Origin: Paraburkholderia haematera
GTDB lineage: Bacteria; Pseudomonadota; Gammaproteobacteria; Burkholderiales; Burkholderiaceae
DNA: 64,000 bases
Reading direction: 5' to 3'
Assembly (NCBI RefSeq): GCF_905220975.1
Contig: NZ_CAJNBK010000025.1
Location: forward strand, 31,572 to 95,571
This document shows positions 34,599 to 43,969 of this stretch, piece by piece. Each line of letters begins with the position of its first letter. The stretch's first letter is position 1. Both the position numbers and the translations under genes were made by a program. The notes below the pieces were generated by a model. It saw nothing but the letters and a program-made list of their open reading frames with translations. It was not told the origin of the DNA and made no database searches.

Positions 34599-35060
34599 AT
34601 GGACGGTTATATCCGCAGCGAGCGGGAAGAATTTTTTGAGCAGTTGTGCATGAGCGTCGACGCGGACGAAGCGCACGAGCAGGAAGCGATCGAGTACTTC
34701 GAGAACCAGTTCGACCAGGCCGACTTCGATCCCGCCCAGTGGCTCGACATTGCGCTTTACTATTCACCGGCGGTGGCGCGCGGCATCGTCGAGATGGTGA
34801 CGCCCGACGACAAGGCGCGCAGCAATATCGCCGAAGTCATTGCCGACAACCTCGACATTTCATACGGCGAGGACGAGTGCCAGCAGTTTGCCGAGACGAT
34901 CGAATTCGCGTTGAACAACGGCGTGCCGGTGGATCTCGACCTGGTGCTCGATGGCTGCCAGCGCGCGATCGACGATCTCGACACCTGGGCCGACGAAGAA
35001 ACCAAGGCGCCGCTCCTGCGTCTGCGTGAAGAGTTGCTGCGCCAGCAAGGCGAACACTAA
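34599..35060 (+). CDS. Unrecognised acidic 153-residue protein
   Basis: A strongly acidic, helix-rich protein (start MDGYIRSEREEFFEQLCMSV). It has no signal peptide, membrane helix or cofactor motif. I do not recognise the family. The ATG is preceded by GAGG. Codon use is normal for the genome, so it is a real gene. The frame continues upstream through the heptanucleotide repeat to a GTG at 34458, which would give a 200-residue form with a low-complexity His/Ser/Thr leader. Confidence 0.75.
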   Translation: MDGYIRSEREEFFEQLCMSVDADEAHEQEAIEYFENQFDQADFDPAQWLDIALYYSPAVARGIVEMVTPDDKARSNIAEVIADNLDISYGEDECQQFAETIEFALNNGVPVDLDLVLDGCQRAIDDLDTWADEETKAPLLRLREELLRQQGEH

Positions 35061-35441
35061 AGGCGTTGTTTTAACTCGCGGCCAGTCCCCTCTGGCGATC
35101 TGACCGTTTTTCGTATTCTTGCCGGCGCACTCGCGCTGGTTTCCCGAGCGGCTTCTCCGGGCCGCCTCCCCGTCGCTTCTTCTGCCAGCACGGGCGATCC
35201 CCGATTCTTAAGCATATGCCGTAATCCGCACCCGCGCGGCGCTGCTGACAAGCCGCCAGCCAATGCGCTGCGCGGCCTATGCCGAAATTCTCATTCAAAG
35301 CGCCGCGAACTGCCAAGACGGTGGCAAATTGGCTTTCTATATTCGCGCCAGATTGACCGGCATGTGAACGCCACTGCGAGTCGATCCAGCGTTACCGTAT
35401 TGCCGCTTGCACACCTGAAACTGTCGATGGAGAGAGAGACC
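35061..35441. other. Intergenic region, 381 bp
   Basis: No gene and no clear hairpin terminator. The last 60 bp before the binding-protein gene presumably hold its promoter, but no good -35/-10 pair stands out. Confidence 0.4.
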
Positions 35442-36593
35442 ATGAGTCTTCGCAACACGCTGAAACCGCTTGCTCTGTTTGTTGGCGCTACCTTCGCGAT
35501 CGCGCCGCTGGCCAGTTTCGCTGACGACCTGCCGGTGAAGATCGGCTTCGCCGCGCCGCTGACGGGCGCCAACGCCGGCTACGGGAAGGATCTGGAGAAC
35601 GGTGTCCGGCTTGCAATCGAAGAAGCCAACGCGCAGAAGATCAAGATCGGCGACAAGGTCGCGCAATTCCAACTCGTCTCCGAGGACGACCAGGCCGACC
35701 CGCGCATCGGCGTGCAGGCCGCGCAGAAGCTGGTCGACGCGGGCGTATCGGGGGTCGTGGGCCACTTCAATTCGGGCACGACGATTCCTGCTTCGCAGGT
35801 GTACGAGCAGGGCGGCATTCCGGTGATCGACCCGGCGGCGACTAATCCGATCATTACCGGGCGAGGCTTCGCGAACACCTTCATGGTGATTTCCACCGAC
35901 GCGCAAAACGCCGGCAACGCGGGCATCTACGCCGTCGAGGTGACGAAAGCCAAACGCATTGCGATCATCGACGACCGCACCGCGTTCGGCCAGGGCGAGG
36001 CCGACGAGTTCGAGAAGGCGGTGAAGGCCCACGGCGGCAACATCGTGACACGCGAATACACCGACAATCACGCGGTCGATTTCAGCACACAGATCACCAA
36101 GCTCAAGGCGACCAACGCGGATCTGATTTTCTTCGGCGGTCTGGATACCCAGGCGGCGGGCTTCGCGAAGCGGATGAAGCAATTGGGGATGAACGCGCAG
36201 TTGGTGGGCGGCGGCGGCGTGATGGACCAGGACTTCATCAAGCTTGCCGGCGACTCGGCCGAAGGCGTGATGGCCTGGGAATACGGCCGCCCGCTAGCCC
36301 AGTTGCCGGGCGGCAAGGACTTTTCCGCGAAGTTCAAGAAGCGGTTCGGGGTGGATATCCTGTCGTACGCGCCGTTTGGGTATGACGGGGCATGGGCCGC
36401 GATTAAGGCGATGCAGCAGGCTAAATCCACCTCGCCGGCGGTTTATCGGCCTGTACTCAAGGCGATTGATTTTGACGGCGTCACCGGGAAGATTTCTTTC
36501 GACAGCACCGGAGCGTTGAAAAGCGGGGCTTCTACGCTCTACCAGGTGAAGAGCGGGAATTGGGTTCCTGTCGTCACCAAGAGCGGGACTTAA
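35442..36593 (+). CDS. Branched-chain amino acid ABC solute-binding protein
   Basis: A 383-residue LivJ/LivK-type periplasmic protein. The signal peptide is about residues 1-25 (cleavage at SFA-DDLP). Family features are VKIGFAAPLTGANAGYGKDLENGV, the GHFNSGTTIPASQVYEQGGIPVI segment and the YAPFGYDGAWAAIKAM C-terminal lobe. GGAGAG precedes the ATG. No livHMGF membrane genes adjoin, so it must use a transporter encoded elsewhere. The exact ligand is unknown. Confidence 0.92.
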   Translation: MSLRNTLKPLALFVGATFAIAPLASFADDLPVKIGFAAPLTGANAGYGKDLENGVRLAIEEANAQKIKIGDKVAQFQLVSEDDQADPRIGVQAAQKLVDAGVSGVVGHFNSGTTIPASQVYEQGGIPVIDPAATNPIITGRGFANTFMVISTDAQNAGNAGIYAVEVTKAKRIAIIDDRTAFGQGEADEFEKAVKAHGGNIVTREYTDNHAVDFSTQITKLKATNADLIFFGGLDTQAAGFAKRMKQLGMNAQLVGGGGVMDQDFIKLAGDSAEGVMAWEYGRPLAQLPGGKDFSAKFKKRFGVDILSYAPFGYDGAWAAIKAMQQAKSTSPAVYRPVLKAIDFDGVTGKISFDSTGALKSGASTLYQVKSGNWVPVVTKSGT

Positions 36594-36623
36594 GGTTCAT
36601 TTGCCTCTGGTGCCGGTATAAGC

Positions 36624-36667
36624 GTGTGCGCCTGCTGCGATGCAAATGGATCGCAGCGGGTGCACAC
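36624..36667. terminator. Hairpin between two convergent genes
   Basis: Arms of 18 bases matching at 16 positions (inner stem GCTGCGAT/ATCGCAGC) close an eight-base loop. There is no U-tract, but the location between convergent genes fits a terminator. Confidence 0.6.
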
Positions 36668-36699
36668 ACAGACGCCAGGCTATGCAGAGGCACCCGCTT

Positions 36700-38604
36700 C
36701 TACTCCATAGCCTTCACCACCACTTCGGCATCGAGATCGCGCTCGATCCGGACCAGATCGTCCTTCACGGCGGCAAATTCACCGGCGGAACACATCTGAT
36801 GCCCGAACGCGGCCCGAAGCTGCCGCCTGACCTGTAAAACCCGCGCCGCAGGATCGAACACATAGCGAGAAGAAAACTCGAAAAAACGATCCTTCACCGT
36901 GGCATCCGGCGGCACCTCCGTCACGCGGGCGAACCTCGGCAGCGTCATTTCCAGCGTCTCGTCGAAGGCGCCTTCGATACAAGCCCAAGGCTGCGTCCTC
37001 GCAGGCTCCGCCAGCCACGCCTGCACCTGCCCCGCCATTCCGCCGGATAAGCTCGTCACGGCCGGCACAGCGGTCGTCCCATCGGTCCAGACGAAATGGT
37101 CCACCCGCCCCTGCATCGACGTGGAAAAAGGTCCATCCGTGGCAGCCACGTCGCCGGCATGCAAGTTCGCCGTGCCATGCAAGCCGGTCTGCAACAAGCG
37201 ATTCGCCGCGATCTGTTGCGTGCGCTGCCGCGTTGACCGTCGAAACATATTGCGCTCGAGCTCCGCGGTATAGCCGGCATCTTCCACGCGATACGTGTAG
37301 TTCGCCGCCCCGCTCTCGTCGACGTCGATCTGCAGGCGCGCCGTGCGCTCGCGCAACTGGGTGGCCGGCGTGCGTGCCAGCACGCCGTCGTCGACCAGCA
37401 GAACCGGCCGATCCATCACGCTCGGCGGCAAATAACCAAAACCCACGCCGCCCGCCGTGGTGTCGGCAAATAACGATAGATCAGGAATCCAGACGATTGC
37501 ATGATTGATCGCGCTCCCGCCGTACCCCGGCACGGACGGCAAACTGTAGTACGGCCCGAGGTTGAGCAGCACCGCCTCGCTGCGGATGCCGACCGCAGCC
37601 AATAGCGCGCTGTACAACGCGACGTGATCCTTGCAGTCGCCATAGCGGTTGTGCAGGATGTCGATCGCCTTGTGCGGGATCGCCGCCGTCTCGCCGAGAA
37701 ACAGCGCGACGTAGCGAATATTCAAACGGATCCAGTCGTACAGGATCTGCGCTTTCGCGCGCGGGTCGCCGGCCTCTCCAGTCAGACTCTGCGCGAGCTG
37801 GACAATCGCAGGATCGCTCATCGTCGCGTCGGCTGCAGGGCCGCGATAACGCGCGGCGAAACTCGCGAAGTCCGGTACCGTCGACACCATCAGCCGGTCG
37901 CCCCAGTTCGCATAGCCCACCGCGCCCGCTTCGAGCGGCGCATAGGGGCCATGCTGGTAGTCGAACTCATAGCGGGTGCGGCCGTTTGCCGTGACGGGCG
38001 GCAGCGCGGTATAGCCGCGCGCATCGGCATGGAGCGGGATGTCGGCGGGCAGGTCGAAGATCAGACGCTGCATCTCGACAGGGTCGCGCGTCGGTTCGAC
38101 CAGGTATGCGAACGTGCCGGCCTGCAGGGGTTTCGTGCGGGTCTTGCGAAACGCCAGATGCACGCGCGAACCGGGCTCTACACCCGGAAAGATCACCGTG
38201 CGCAACACGCCGTCCTCGAAACTCGGGGCGCCCGCCGAGCGGGGTTCCTGCACGTCGCGGATCGCCTCGGGGCCGACAGGATGCGCGACGCCGTCCGGGT
38301 CGATCGTTTCCGCAGACAGCAATTGCACCTGTTCGATGTCCTTGTTGAACCACACGTAGCGTTGCGCGATATCGTCCACGCCGCTCGTCGTGTTGGCCCG
38401 CAGGACCGTGTCGTCATGTTCTTCGACGGAACCGTCTTTCTGGATCACGAAAAGATGAACGTCGCGCTCCATGGTCGAGGGGGAGAGGTCGTCGCTGGAG
38501 GTGCTCGAAGCGCTCGCCGCGCCCCCCTCAGCCTGCGAGGCGTTGGCGCACGCAACCAGCGCCAACGCGGCGGCCACCCACTTGAACGCAGCGAACTGGG
38601 TCAT
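36700..38604 (-). CDS. Exported DUF3857/transglutaminase-like protein
   Basis: A 634-residue protein with a signal peptide (AAFKWVAAALALVACANASQA). A DUF3857 domain occupies about 50-250 and a transglutaminase-like domain follows. C324 in YGDCKDHVALYSALL and the later INHAIVWIPDLSLFAD supply the Cys-His-Asp set. The beta-rich C-terminal half is of unknown fold. Such proteins are periplasmic and little studied; peptide or amide chemistry is plausible. The start overlaps the stop of the AraC gene by four bases, so they are cotranslated. Confidence 0.8.
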   Translation of the reverse strand: MTQFAAFKWVAAALALVACANASQAEGGAASASSTSSDDLSPSTMERDVHLFVIQKDGSVEEHDDTVLRANTTSGVDDIAQRYVWFNKDIEQVQLLSAETIDPDGVAHPVGPEAIRDVQEPRSAGAPSFEDGVLRTVIFPGVEPGSRVHLAFRKTRTKPLQAGTFAYLVEPTRDPVEMQRLIFDLPADIPLHADARGYTALPPVTANGRTRYEFDYQHGPYAPLEAGAVGYANWGDRLMVSTVPDFASFAARYRGPAADATMSDPAIVQLAQSLTGEAGDPRAKAQILYDWIRLNIRYVALFLGETAAIPHKAIDILHNRYGDCKDHVALYSALLAAVGIRSEAVLLNLGPYYSLPSVPGYGGSAINHAIVWIPDLSLFADTTAGGVGFGYLPPSVMDRPVLLVDDGVLARTPATQLRERTARLQIDVDESGAANYTYRVEDAGYTAELERNMFRRSTRQRTQQIAANRLLQTGLHGTANLHAGDVAATDGPFSTSMQGRVDHFVWTDGTTAVPAVTSLSGGMAGQVQAWLAEPARTQPWACIEGAFDETLEMTLPRFARVTEVPPDATVKDRFFEFSSRYVFDPAARVLQVRRQLRAAFGHQMCSAGEFAAVKDDLVRIERDLDAEVVVKAME

Positions 38605-39500
38605 GCGTGGCGCGCCCTGCCCCGCTCGCGCCACGCCCGCGGACTCGACGCAAACTCCGCGCGAAACGCATGATTGAAATTCGACAGATCGTTGAAGCCG
38701 CACTCGAGTGCGATGTCGACAACCTTCGCGCTATCGTCGCGAAGGCGCAGCGCCGCCGCCCGCAAACGTGCCCGCAGCACATATTGATGCGGCGTCACGC
38801 CGGTCACGCGCTGGAACGTGCGCAGGAAGTAGAACTCGCTCAAGCCTGCCGCAGCGGCGAGGCTCGTCAGCGTATGCGGTGCGCCGGGCGTGTCGTCGAC
38901 AAGGCGCACCGTCTGCGCCACGCGCGACCAGGCCGCGGCGCTGGCGGGTGGCTCCGCACGCGTCAATGCGCCCGCCGCCTTGAGCGTCGAGACGGCCAAC
39001 TCGACGGCGAGTTCGTCCCAGACCGCGCCGCCCGCATCCAGCGCGCCGGCACAAGCCCGCGCGATCAGCGGCGACAACGCGGGCAGCGAAGGAATGCGCG
39101 CGCGCCTGAAATTCGGATCGCCGCTCGCGATCCCCGCGTCCGCGGCAAGCCGCTCGAAATACGCCGGCGCATAGCGGAACGCAATGCAGCGATCGCCGGC
39201 CGCATGCCGATGGCCGCATTCGAAACAGTCCCCCGTATTGCCGAGCAGCAGCGCGCCGGGGGTCAGCAACTCGCGTCCCGTCGCGCTCCGGTAGCCGAAC
39301 GAACCGGCGACCACCATGGCGACGCACACGCCCGCATGCCGTTCTTCGAACGGCTGGTCGCGCGGTCCGAAGGTGCAAAGGACGTCCTCGACCTGCCAGT
39401 TGGCGCCCTGGGCCAACGGGCGCGCGGTTGTGCTGCCGCGCGTGCCTTCCCGTGCGCGCTGCGCGAGCGCCTGCTGCAAAGTGACGGCAATTTTCCCCAA
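38601..39500 (-). CDS. AraC-family transcriptional regulator
   Basis: A 299-residue regulator with an N-terminal cupin-like sensing domain and a C-terminal double helix-turn-helix (LTSLAAAAGLSEFYFLRTFQRVTG, then VVDIALECGFNDLSNFNHAF). It starts at TTG with GAGG six bases upstream; no in-frame ATG is suitably placed. It forms an overlapping pair with the transglutaminase-like gene and is divergent from the gene at 39610, either of which it may control. Confidence 0.85.
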   Translation of the reverse strand: MGKIAVTLQQALAQRAREGTRGSTTARPLAQGANWQVEDVLCTFGPRDQPFEERHAGVCVAMVVAGSFGYRSATGRELLTPGALLLGNTGDCFECGHRHAAGDRCIAFRYAPAYFERLAADAGIASGDPNFRRARIPSLPALSPLIARACAGALDAGGAVWDELAVELAVSTLKAAGALTRAEPPASAAAWSRVAQTVRLVDDTPGAPHTLTSLAAAAGLSEFYFLRTFQRVTGVTPHQYVLRARLRAAALRLRDDSAKVVDIALECGFNDLSNFNHAFRAEFASSPRAWRERGRARHA

Positions 39501-39609
39501 GATGCACCTCGGCTGAGTCCGTATTGTGGTTTTAGCACATCGGCGGTCAGCGCGGTTTTGCCCGTTCCGGCGATGGCGTTTTCACTGAACACCTGAAGGA
39601 GCACATACG

Positions 39610-40158
39610 ATGAACATGCTGGACGACACCGTCGAGCGCGGCTTTCACGCCGCATTGAGCGCCCCGGCGCGCGCCGCCGACATCGATGCCGCCGACGACC
39701 TCTACGGCTGGCTGATCGGCAGTTGGGACATGGACGTGCTGCATTACCACCGCGTCGACCTCCGCCACGCGCGCCGCCGCGGCGAAATTCATTTCGGCTG
39801 GGTGCTGGAGGGCCGCGCCGTGCAGGACGTGTGGATCATGCCGCCCCGCGGCGAGCGTCATGCGGGGCTCGCGGCCACGGACACCATGTACGGCACCACG
39901 CTGCGGGTGTGGGACCCGGCGTTACGGGCGTGGCGGGTGACTTACATGAATCCGCTGACCGGTCAGCGCGATGAATTGATCGGCCGACGCGTCGGCGACG
40001 ATCTCGTGCAGATCGGCACACATGCCGACGGTACGCCGATTCGATGGAATTTCACCGATATCACGAGGGATTCGTTCCGGTGGACCGGGGTCGCGCTGGC
40101 GCAGGATGGCGTGACGTGGACGCTCGAAGGCGAGTTTCACGCACGGCGCAGGCGTTAG
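39610..40158 (+). CDS. Unnamed 182-residue protein, possibly DUF1579/lipocalin-like
   Basis: The start has AAGGAG upstream. The sequence is rich in beta strands and tryptophan (LIGSWDMDVLHYH, WVLEGRAVQDVWIMPP, LRVWDPALRAWRVTYMNPLTG) and resembles DUF1579-type calycin-fold proteins. It has no signal peptide. The function is unknown. It is divergent from the AraC regulator and may be its target. Confidence 0.7.
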   Translation: MNMLDDTVERGFHAALSAPARAADIDAADDLYGWLIGSWDMDVLHYHRVDLRHARRRGEIHFGWVLEGRAVQDVWIMPPRGERHAGLAATDTMYGTTLRVWDPALRAWRVTYMNPLTGQRDELIGRRVGDDLVQIGTHADGTPIRWNFTDITRDSFRWTGVALAQDGVTWTLEGEFHARRRR

Positions 40159-40219
40159 GTTACGGCGCGGCAATCGAGGGGGTGAAGCCTGCGTACAACA
40201 GAAATGCCTGCAGCAGGCA

Positions 40220-40900
40220 TCAATCCCCTTCCCCAATTTGCCCGAGCAAAGCCTGCAACCGCTCCACATGCCTGAGCAATAAATGCCGATGCTTTTCGAT
40301 CTGCTCCAGGCGGCCGGCCAGGTCGGCCTGAATCGGGTCTTCCAGATCGGCCGCTGCGATCACGTCCTCCACTTTCGATCGCAGCGCTGCGAGGTCCACT
40401 GGCGCATGACTCAAATGCCGCTCGAAGCGCCGCACGTCCTGCATCGCCAGATCGCGAACTTTGCGGAAATGGGCCTGACGCCGATGCGCTTCGGCATCGA
40501 GCGTCTCTTCTTCCGCACGTTTGGCCGAACCCGTCTGGCCGAAAATCGGTTCAGGCGGCCGCAGCACCGTCTTCTTGCGCACCGGGTGCGCCGTGCCGCG
40601 AAAACGCGCGAGCGGCTGTTCATTGTCGATCGCTTCGCGCGCATTGGCGGGGATGTCGCGCTCGTCGTGCGGCGTATTCATCCAGCCGGCGGGCAAGCCC
40701 GTCACCGCCTCCACGCCGCGGACAAACTCTTCGCTGAATTCTCGCTGGCCTGACAGCATCAGCTTCAGGTAGCTCGCGGAAAACGTCATCATCCGCGCAA
40801 GGCGCGTCGCAGCGCCCACCTCCTGGGTCAGTACCACCAGGTTTGCCCGCCAGACGGGGAGCAGGGTTTCGTCGGAATCTTCCATCGCTGGGTCTTCCAT
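40220..40900 (-). CDS. Unrecognised 226-residue protein with XRE-like N-terminus
   Basis: Residues 15-75 resemble a lambda-repressor-type DNA-binding fold (ATRLARMMTFSASYLKLMLSGQREFSEEFVRGVEAVTGLPAGWMN). The C-terminal half is a long charged helix with coiled-coil character (LEQIEKHRHLLLRHVERLQALLG). Together this suggests a dimeric or oligomeric DNA-binding protein, but I know no named family. GAGAAAG precedes the ATG. It is isolated between two plus-strand genes. Confidence 0.65.
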   Translation of the reverse strand: MEDPAMEDSDETLLPVWRANLVVLTQEVGAATRLARMMTFSASYLKLMLSGQREFSEEFVRGVEAVTGLPAGWMNTPHDERDIPANAREAIDNEQPLARFRGTAHPVRKKTVLRPPEPIFGQTGSAKRAEEETLDAEAHRRQAHFRKVRDLAMQDVRRFERHLSHAPVDLAALRSKVEDVIAAADLEDPIQADLAGRLEQIEKHRHLLLRHVERLQALLGQIGEGD

Positions 40901-41335
40901 CTTTCTCGCCCGATATCTTCAGGATGCCGCAGCGCGGCAGAGCCCGCGCGTCATCTTCGTGAAAGGGTAGCCGCTGCGCCGTGCGGCACGCAACCGCCAT
41001 GTCAAGGACCTGCACCGCGCGATGCCTGCGCCGCTCGCAGCCGGCAGCCTGCGCGCCGGGAACAGACGGGCCGTCGTCAGGTGCCGTGGTCCTTCATTGT
41101 TGACTCCCGTAAAGAGGCCGCGTTCCATTCGTCGCGAGCTGCCGCGGGCGTACGTGGCATGCGCCGCGTGCAGCAGCAAGACATGGGCCTGCCTTGCCTC
41201 CCTCAAGCATGCCCCGGCTCGCCCGCCAGGGTTTTCCTCGATGCCAGCCGGTCAAACGCTGCTACCCGAGGTCAAACGCCGCCGGACTCGGGCGCCTACA
41301 GTCCACCGACCACAACTATGGAGACGGAACTGGAC

Positions 41336-42997
41336 ATGATAGCGACAATTGCGCCGTACCTCGCACGCACGGCACCGAAGCCGGGCCGATGGATGAAGTG
41401 GGTCGGATGGTCGGGCGCGGCCGCGCTGCTCGCCGGCTGCTCGGGCAACGTGAGCGCGCCGGACCCGGCCGTGACCGTGATCGATAGCGGCGCCGTGCGA
41501 GGCGCGGCGGCCGACGGCGTGCTGTCGTACAAGGGCATCCCGTTTGCCGCGCCGCCGGTGGGCGACCTGCGCTGGCGGCCGCCGCAGAGCGTGGCGGCAT
41601 GGGCAGGCGTGCGCCAGGCCACCGCCTATGGCCACGACTGCATGCAGAAACCCTTCCCCAGCGACGCCGCGCCGCTCGGCACCGCTCCCGCCGAAGATTG
41701 CCTCGTGCTGAACGTCTGGCGGCCGGCCGCCACGGGCAGTGCGGCCACACAGAAGTTGCCGGTGATGGTGTGGATCTACGGCGGCGGCTTCGTGAACGGC
41801 GGGTCATCGCCTGCCGTGTACGACGGCAGCCAGTTCGCGAAGCAAGGCGTGGTGTTCGTCAGTTTCAACTATCGGCTCGGCCGCTTCGGCTTCTTTGCCC
41901 ATCCCGCGCTGACGGCCGAAAACCCGGGCGGACAGCTTGGCAACTACGGCTACATGGATCAGATCGCGGCACTGCAATGGGTGCAGCGCAATATCGCGGC
42001 ATTCGGCGGTGATCCAGGCAACGTCACGTTGTTCGGCGAATCGGCGGGCGGCTATTCGGTGCATGCGCTTATCACGTCGCCGCTCGCGAAGGGACTGTTT
42101 CAGAAAGCGATCGTCGAATCCGGCGGCGGCCGCACCAATATCACCGCTGGGCGCTATCTGCGGGATACGGGACAGAACGGCGTCCCGTCCGGCGAGCAGC
42201 TCGGCACGGCCTTCGCGCAAAGCGTCGGCATTGCCGGCAGCGACGCGGCAGCGCTGGCCAGTTTGCGCGCGTTGCCGGCAGACCAGGTGGTCGCCGGGCT
42301 CAACCTCGAAACGATGATGAGTACGACGACGTATGCCGGCCCGATGATCGACGGCCAGATCGTGCCGGACGATCCCGGCCGTCTCTATGCGCAGGGGCAA
42401 TACAACCGCGTGCCGCTAATGGTCGGGGCAAACGACCAGGACCTCGGCTTCCCTGTTCCGGCCCAGACGAAAGACGACGTGTTCGCGATCTTCGGCGCGC
42501 AGAATCTGGGCGCGGCGCGGGCCGCGTTCGATCCGCTGGGCACGAACAGTGTCGACGATGTGGCCATGCAGGTCGCGCGCGATCTGATGATGATCGAGCC
42601 GGCCCGCTTCGTCGCGCAGACGCTCTCCGGCCAGCACGATCCCGTCTATCTGTACCGTTTCTCGTATGTCGCGCAATCGATGCGCGACCAATGGAGCGGC
42701 GCACAGCATGCGAGCGAGATTCCGTTCGTCTTCGATACCTTGGGGGCTCGCTACAGCAATGCGGTCACGGCTCAGGACACGCAGGTCGCGCAACTGGCGA
42801 ACGCCTACTGGGTTGCCTTTGCCAGGACGGGCGACCCGAACGGCGACGGCCGGCCCGCGTGGCCCGCCTATGCCGCGGGGCAGGATGCGTTGCTCGAATT
42901 TGCCGCCGGCGGGGTCGCGACGACGACGGGCAAGCCCGATCCGTTGAAGGCGCAACTCGATCTCGTGAAGGCCGTCAGCGATCAGGGCGCGCAGTGA
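41336..42997 (+). CDS. Type B carboxylesterase, lipoprotein
   Basis: A 553-residue esterase of the cholinesterase-like family. A lipobox LLAGC with C35 indicates lipid anchoring. Residues seen are the oxyanion motif GGGF at 149-152 and nucleophile S236 in FGESAGGYSVHAL, and APAEDCLVLNVWRP is the family signature. The start could be 41336 or the ATG at 41393, which gives a more compact signal peptide. The frame is open further upstream but unlike the family. The substrate is unknown. It ends at a hairpin shared with hutG. Confidence 0.88.
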   Translation: MIATIAPYLARTAPKPGRWMKWVGWSGAAALLAGCSGNVSAPDPAVTVIDSGAVRGAAADGVLSYKGIPFAAPPVGDLRWRPPQSVAAWAGVRQATAYGHDCMQKPFPSDAAPLGTAPAEDCLVLNVWRPAATGSAATQKLPVMVWIYGGGFVNGGSSPAVYDGSQFAKQGVVFVSFNYRLGRFGFFAHPALTAENPGGQLGNYGYMDQIAALQWVQRNIAAFGGDPGNVTLFGESAGGYSVHALITSPLAKGLFQKAIVESGGGRTNITAGRYLRDTGQNGVPSGEQLGTAFAQSVGIAGSDAAALASLRALPADQVVAGLNLETMMSTTTYAGPMIDGQIVPDDPGRLYAQGQYNRVPLMVGANDQDLGFPVPAQTKDDVFAIFGAQNLGAARAAFDPLGTNSVDDVAMQVARDLMMIEPARFVAQTLSGQHDPVYLYRFSYVAQSMRDQWSGAQHASEIPFVFDTLGARYSNAVTAQDTQVAQLANAYWVAFARTGDPNGDGRPAWPAYAAGQDALLEFAAGGVATTTGKPDPLKAQLDLVKAVSDQGAQ

Positions 42998-43021
42998 AAC
43001 GGCGGTGGGCCTGCGCGTAAC

Positions 43022-43047
43022 GAACGCGCACCGACAGGTGCGCGTTC
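43022..43047. terminator. Hairpin between the esterase gene and hutG
   Basis: A perfect 11-bp stem (GAACGCGCACC and its complement) with a GACA loop sits between convergent stop codons and serves as terminator for the esterase and the hut operon. Confidence 0.75.
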
Positions 43048-43052
43048 AGCGC

Positions 43053-43874
43053 TTACGCCGCGGTGACGCGCGCCAGCGCCGTCTTCATCAGCGCCTCCAG
43101 CAGCGGCTCGACCTTCGCGGCCAGCGCTTCGTCGTACGCATAGGGCATCTGCTCTTCCATATACGTGATCTGTGACAGCTCGAGCTGCACCGCATGCACA
43201 CCCTGCAAAGGCTGCCCGTACTGCCGGGTGATGTACCCGCCCTTGAACCGCCCATTGGCAACAGCGGAATAGCCGCCATGCCGTTCGACCACAGCGGCCA
43301 ATTCCTCGCCCAATCCCGCCACCGCGCTGGCGCCGTTCGAGGTGCCGAAGTTGAAATCCGGCAGACGTCCTTCGAAAAAGCGCGGCACGTGCGAGCGGAT
43401 CGAATGCGCTTCCCACAGCAGCACCTTGCCGTGCTTCGCCTTCAGCGCGGCGAGTTCGCCCGCCAGGGCATCGTGATAGGGCTTCCAGTAAGCATCGCGC
43501 CGGCGCGCGACTTCGGCGTCGGTCGGCAAATGGCCTTCCAGATACAGGGGCTCCTTGTCGAAGGTGTCGACCGGCAGCAAACCGGTGGTGTCCTGTCCCG
43601 GATAGAGATTCGCGCCGTCGGGCGGGCGGTTCAGGTCGATCACATAACGCGCGTACGTCGGCGACAGGATCGACGCGCCCATGCGCTTCGCAAACGCGTA
43701 GAGACGGTCGAGGTGCCAGTCGCAGTCGTCGGTGCGCTGCGCGACCGGCGTCATCGTTGCGGCGACGTCGGCGGGGATTTTCGTGCCCAGATGCGGGATC
43801 GAAATCAGCAAAGGCAAGCTTCCCTGATGCAACGATAAAACCGGCGGAGTAGGTGAAATAGACGAGGCAGTCAT
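43053..43874 (-). CDS. hutG: N-formylglutamate amidohydrolase
   Basis: A 273-residue enzyme of the N-formylglutamate amidohydrolase family. It hydrolyses formylglutamate to glutamate and formate, the last step of the five-step histidine pathway. Recognisable segments are LLISIPHLGTKIP, DCDWHLDRLYAF, VIDLNRPPDG and LLWEAHSIRSHVPRFFEG with likely metal ligands. It is the last gene of the hut operon, 95 bp after hutF. The start is chosen at the conserved N-terminus; the ribosome site is weak. Confidence 0.93.
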   Translation of the reverse strand: MTASSISPTPPVLSLHQGSLPLLISIPHLGTKIPADVAATMTPVAQRTDDCDWHLDRLYAFAKRMGASILSPTYARYVIDLNRPPDGANLYPGQDTTGLLPVDTFDKEPLYLEGHLPTDAEVARRRDAYWKPYHDALAGELAALKAKHGKVLLWEAHSIRSHVPRFFEGRLPDFNFGTSNGASAVAGLGEELAAVVERHGGYSAVANGRFKGGYITRQYGQPLQGVHAVQLELSQITYMEEQMPYAYDEALAAKVEPLLEALMKTALARVTAA

Positions 43875-43969
43875 GTCAGTCCGGAATCGATGGGATCGAT
43901 AAAAGTCGAAGGCGCGGCTTGCCCGGCAATTCACGCGAGCATGTCGCGCCGGCAAGCCGTCTCGGCCAC

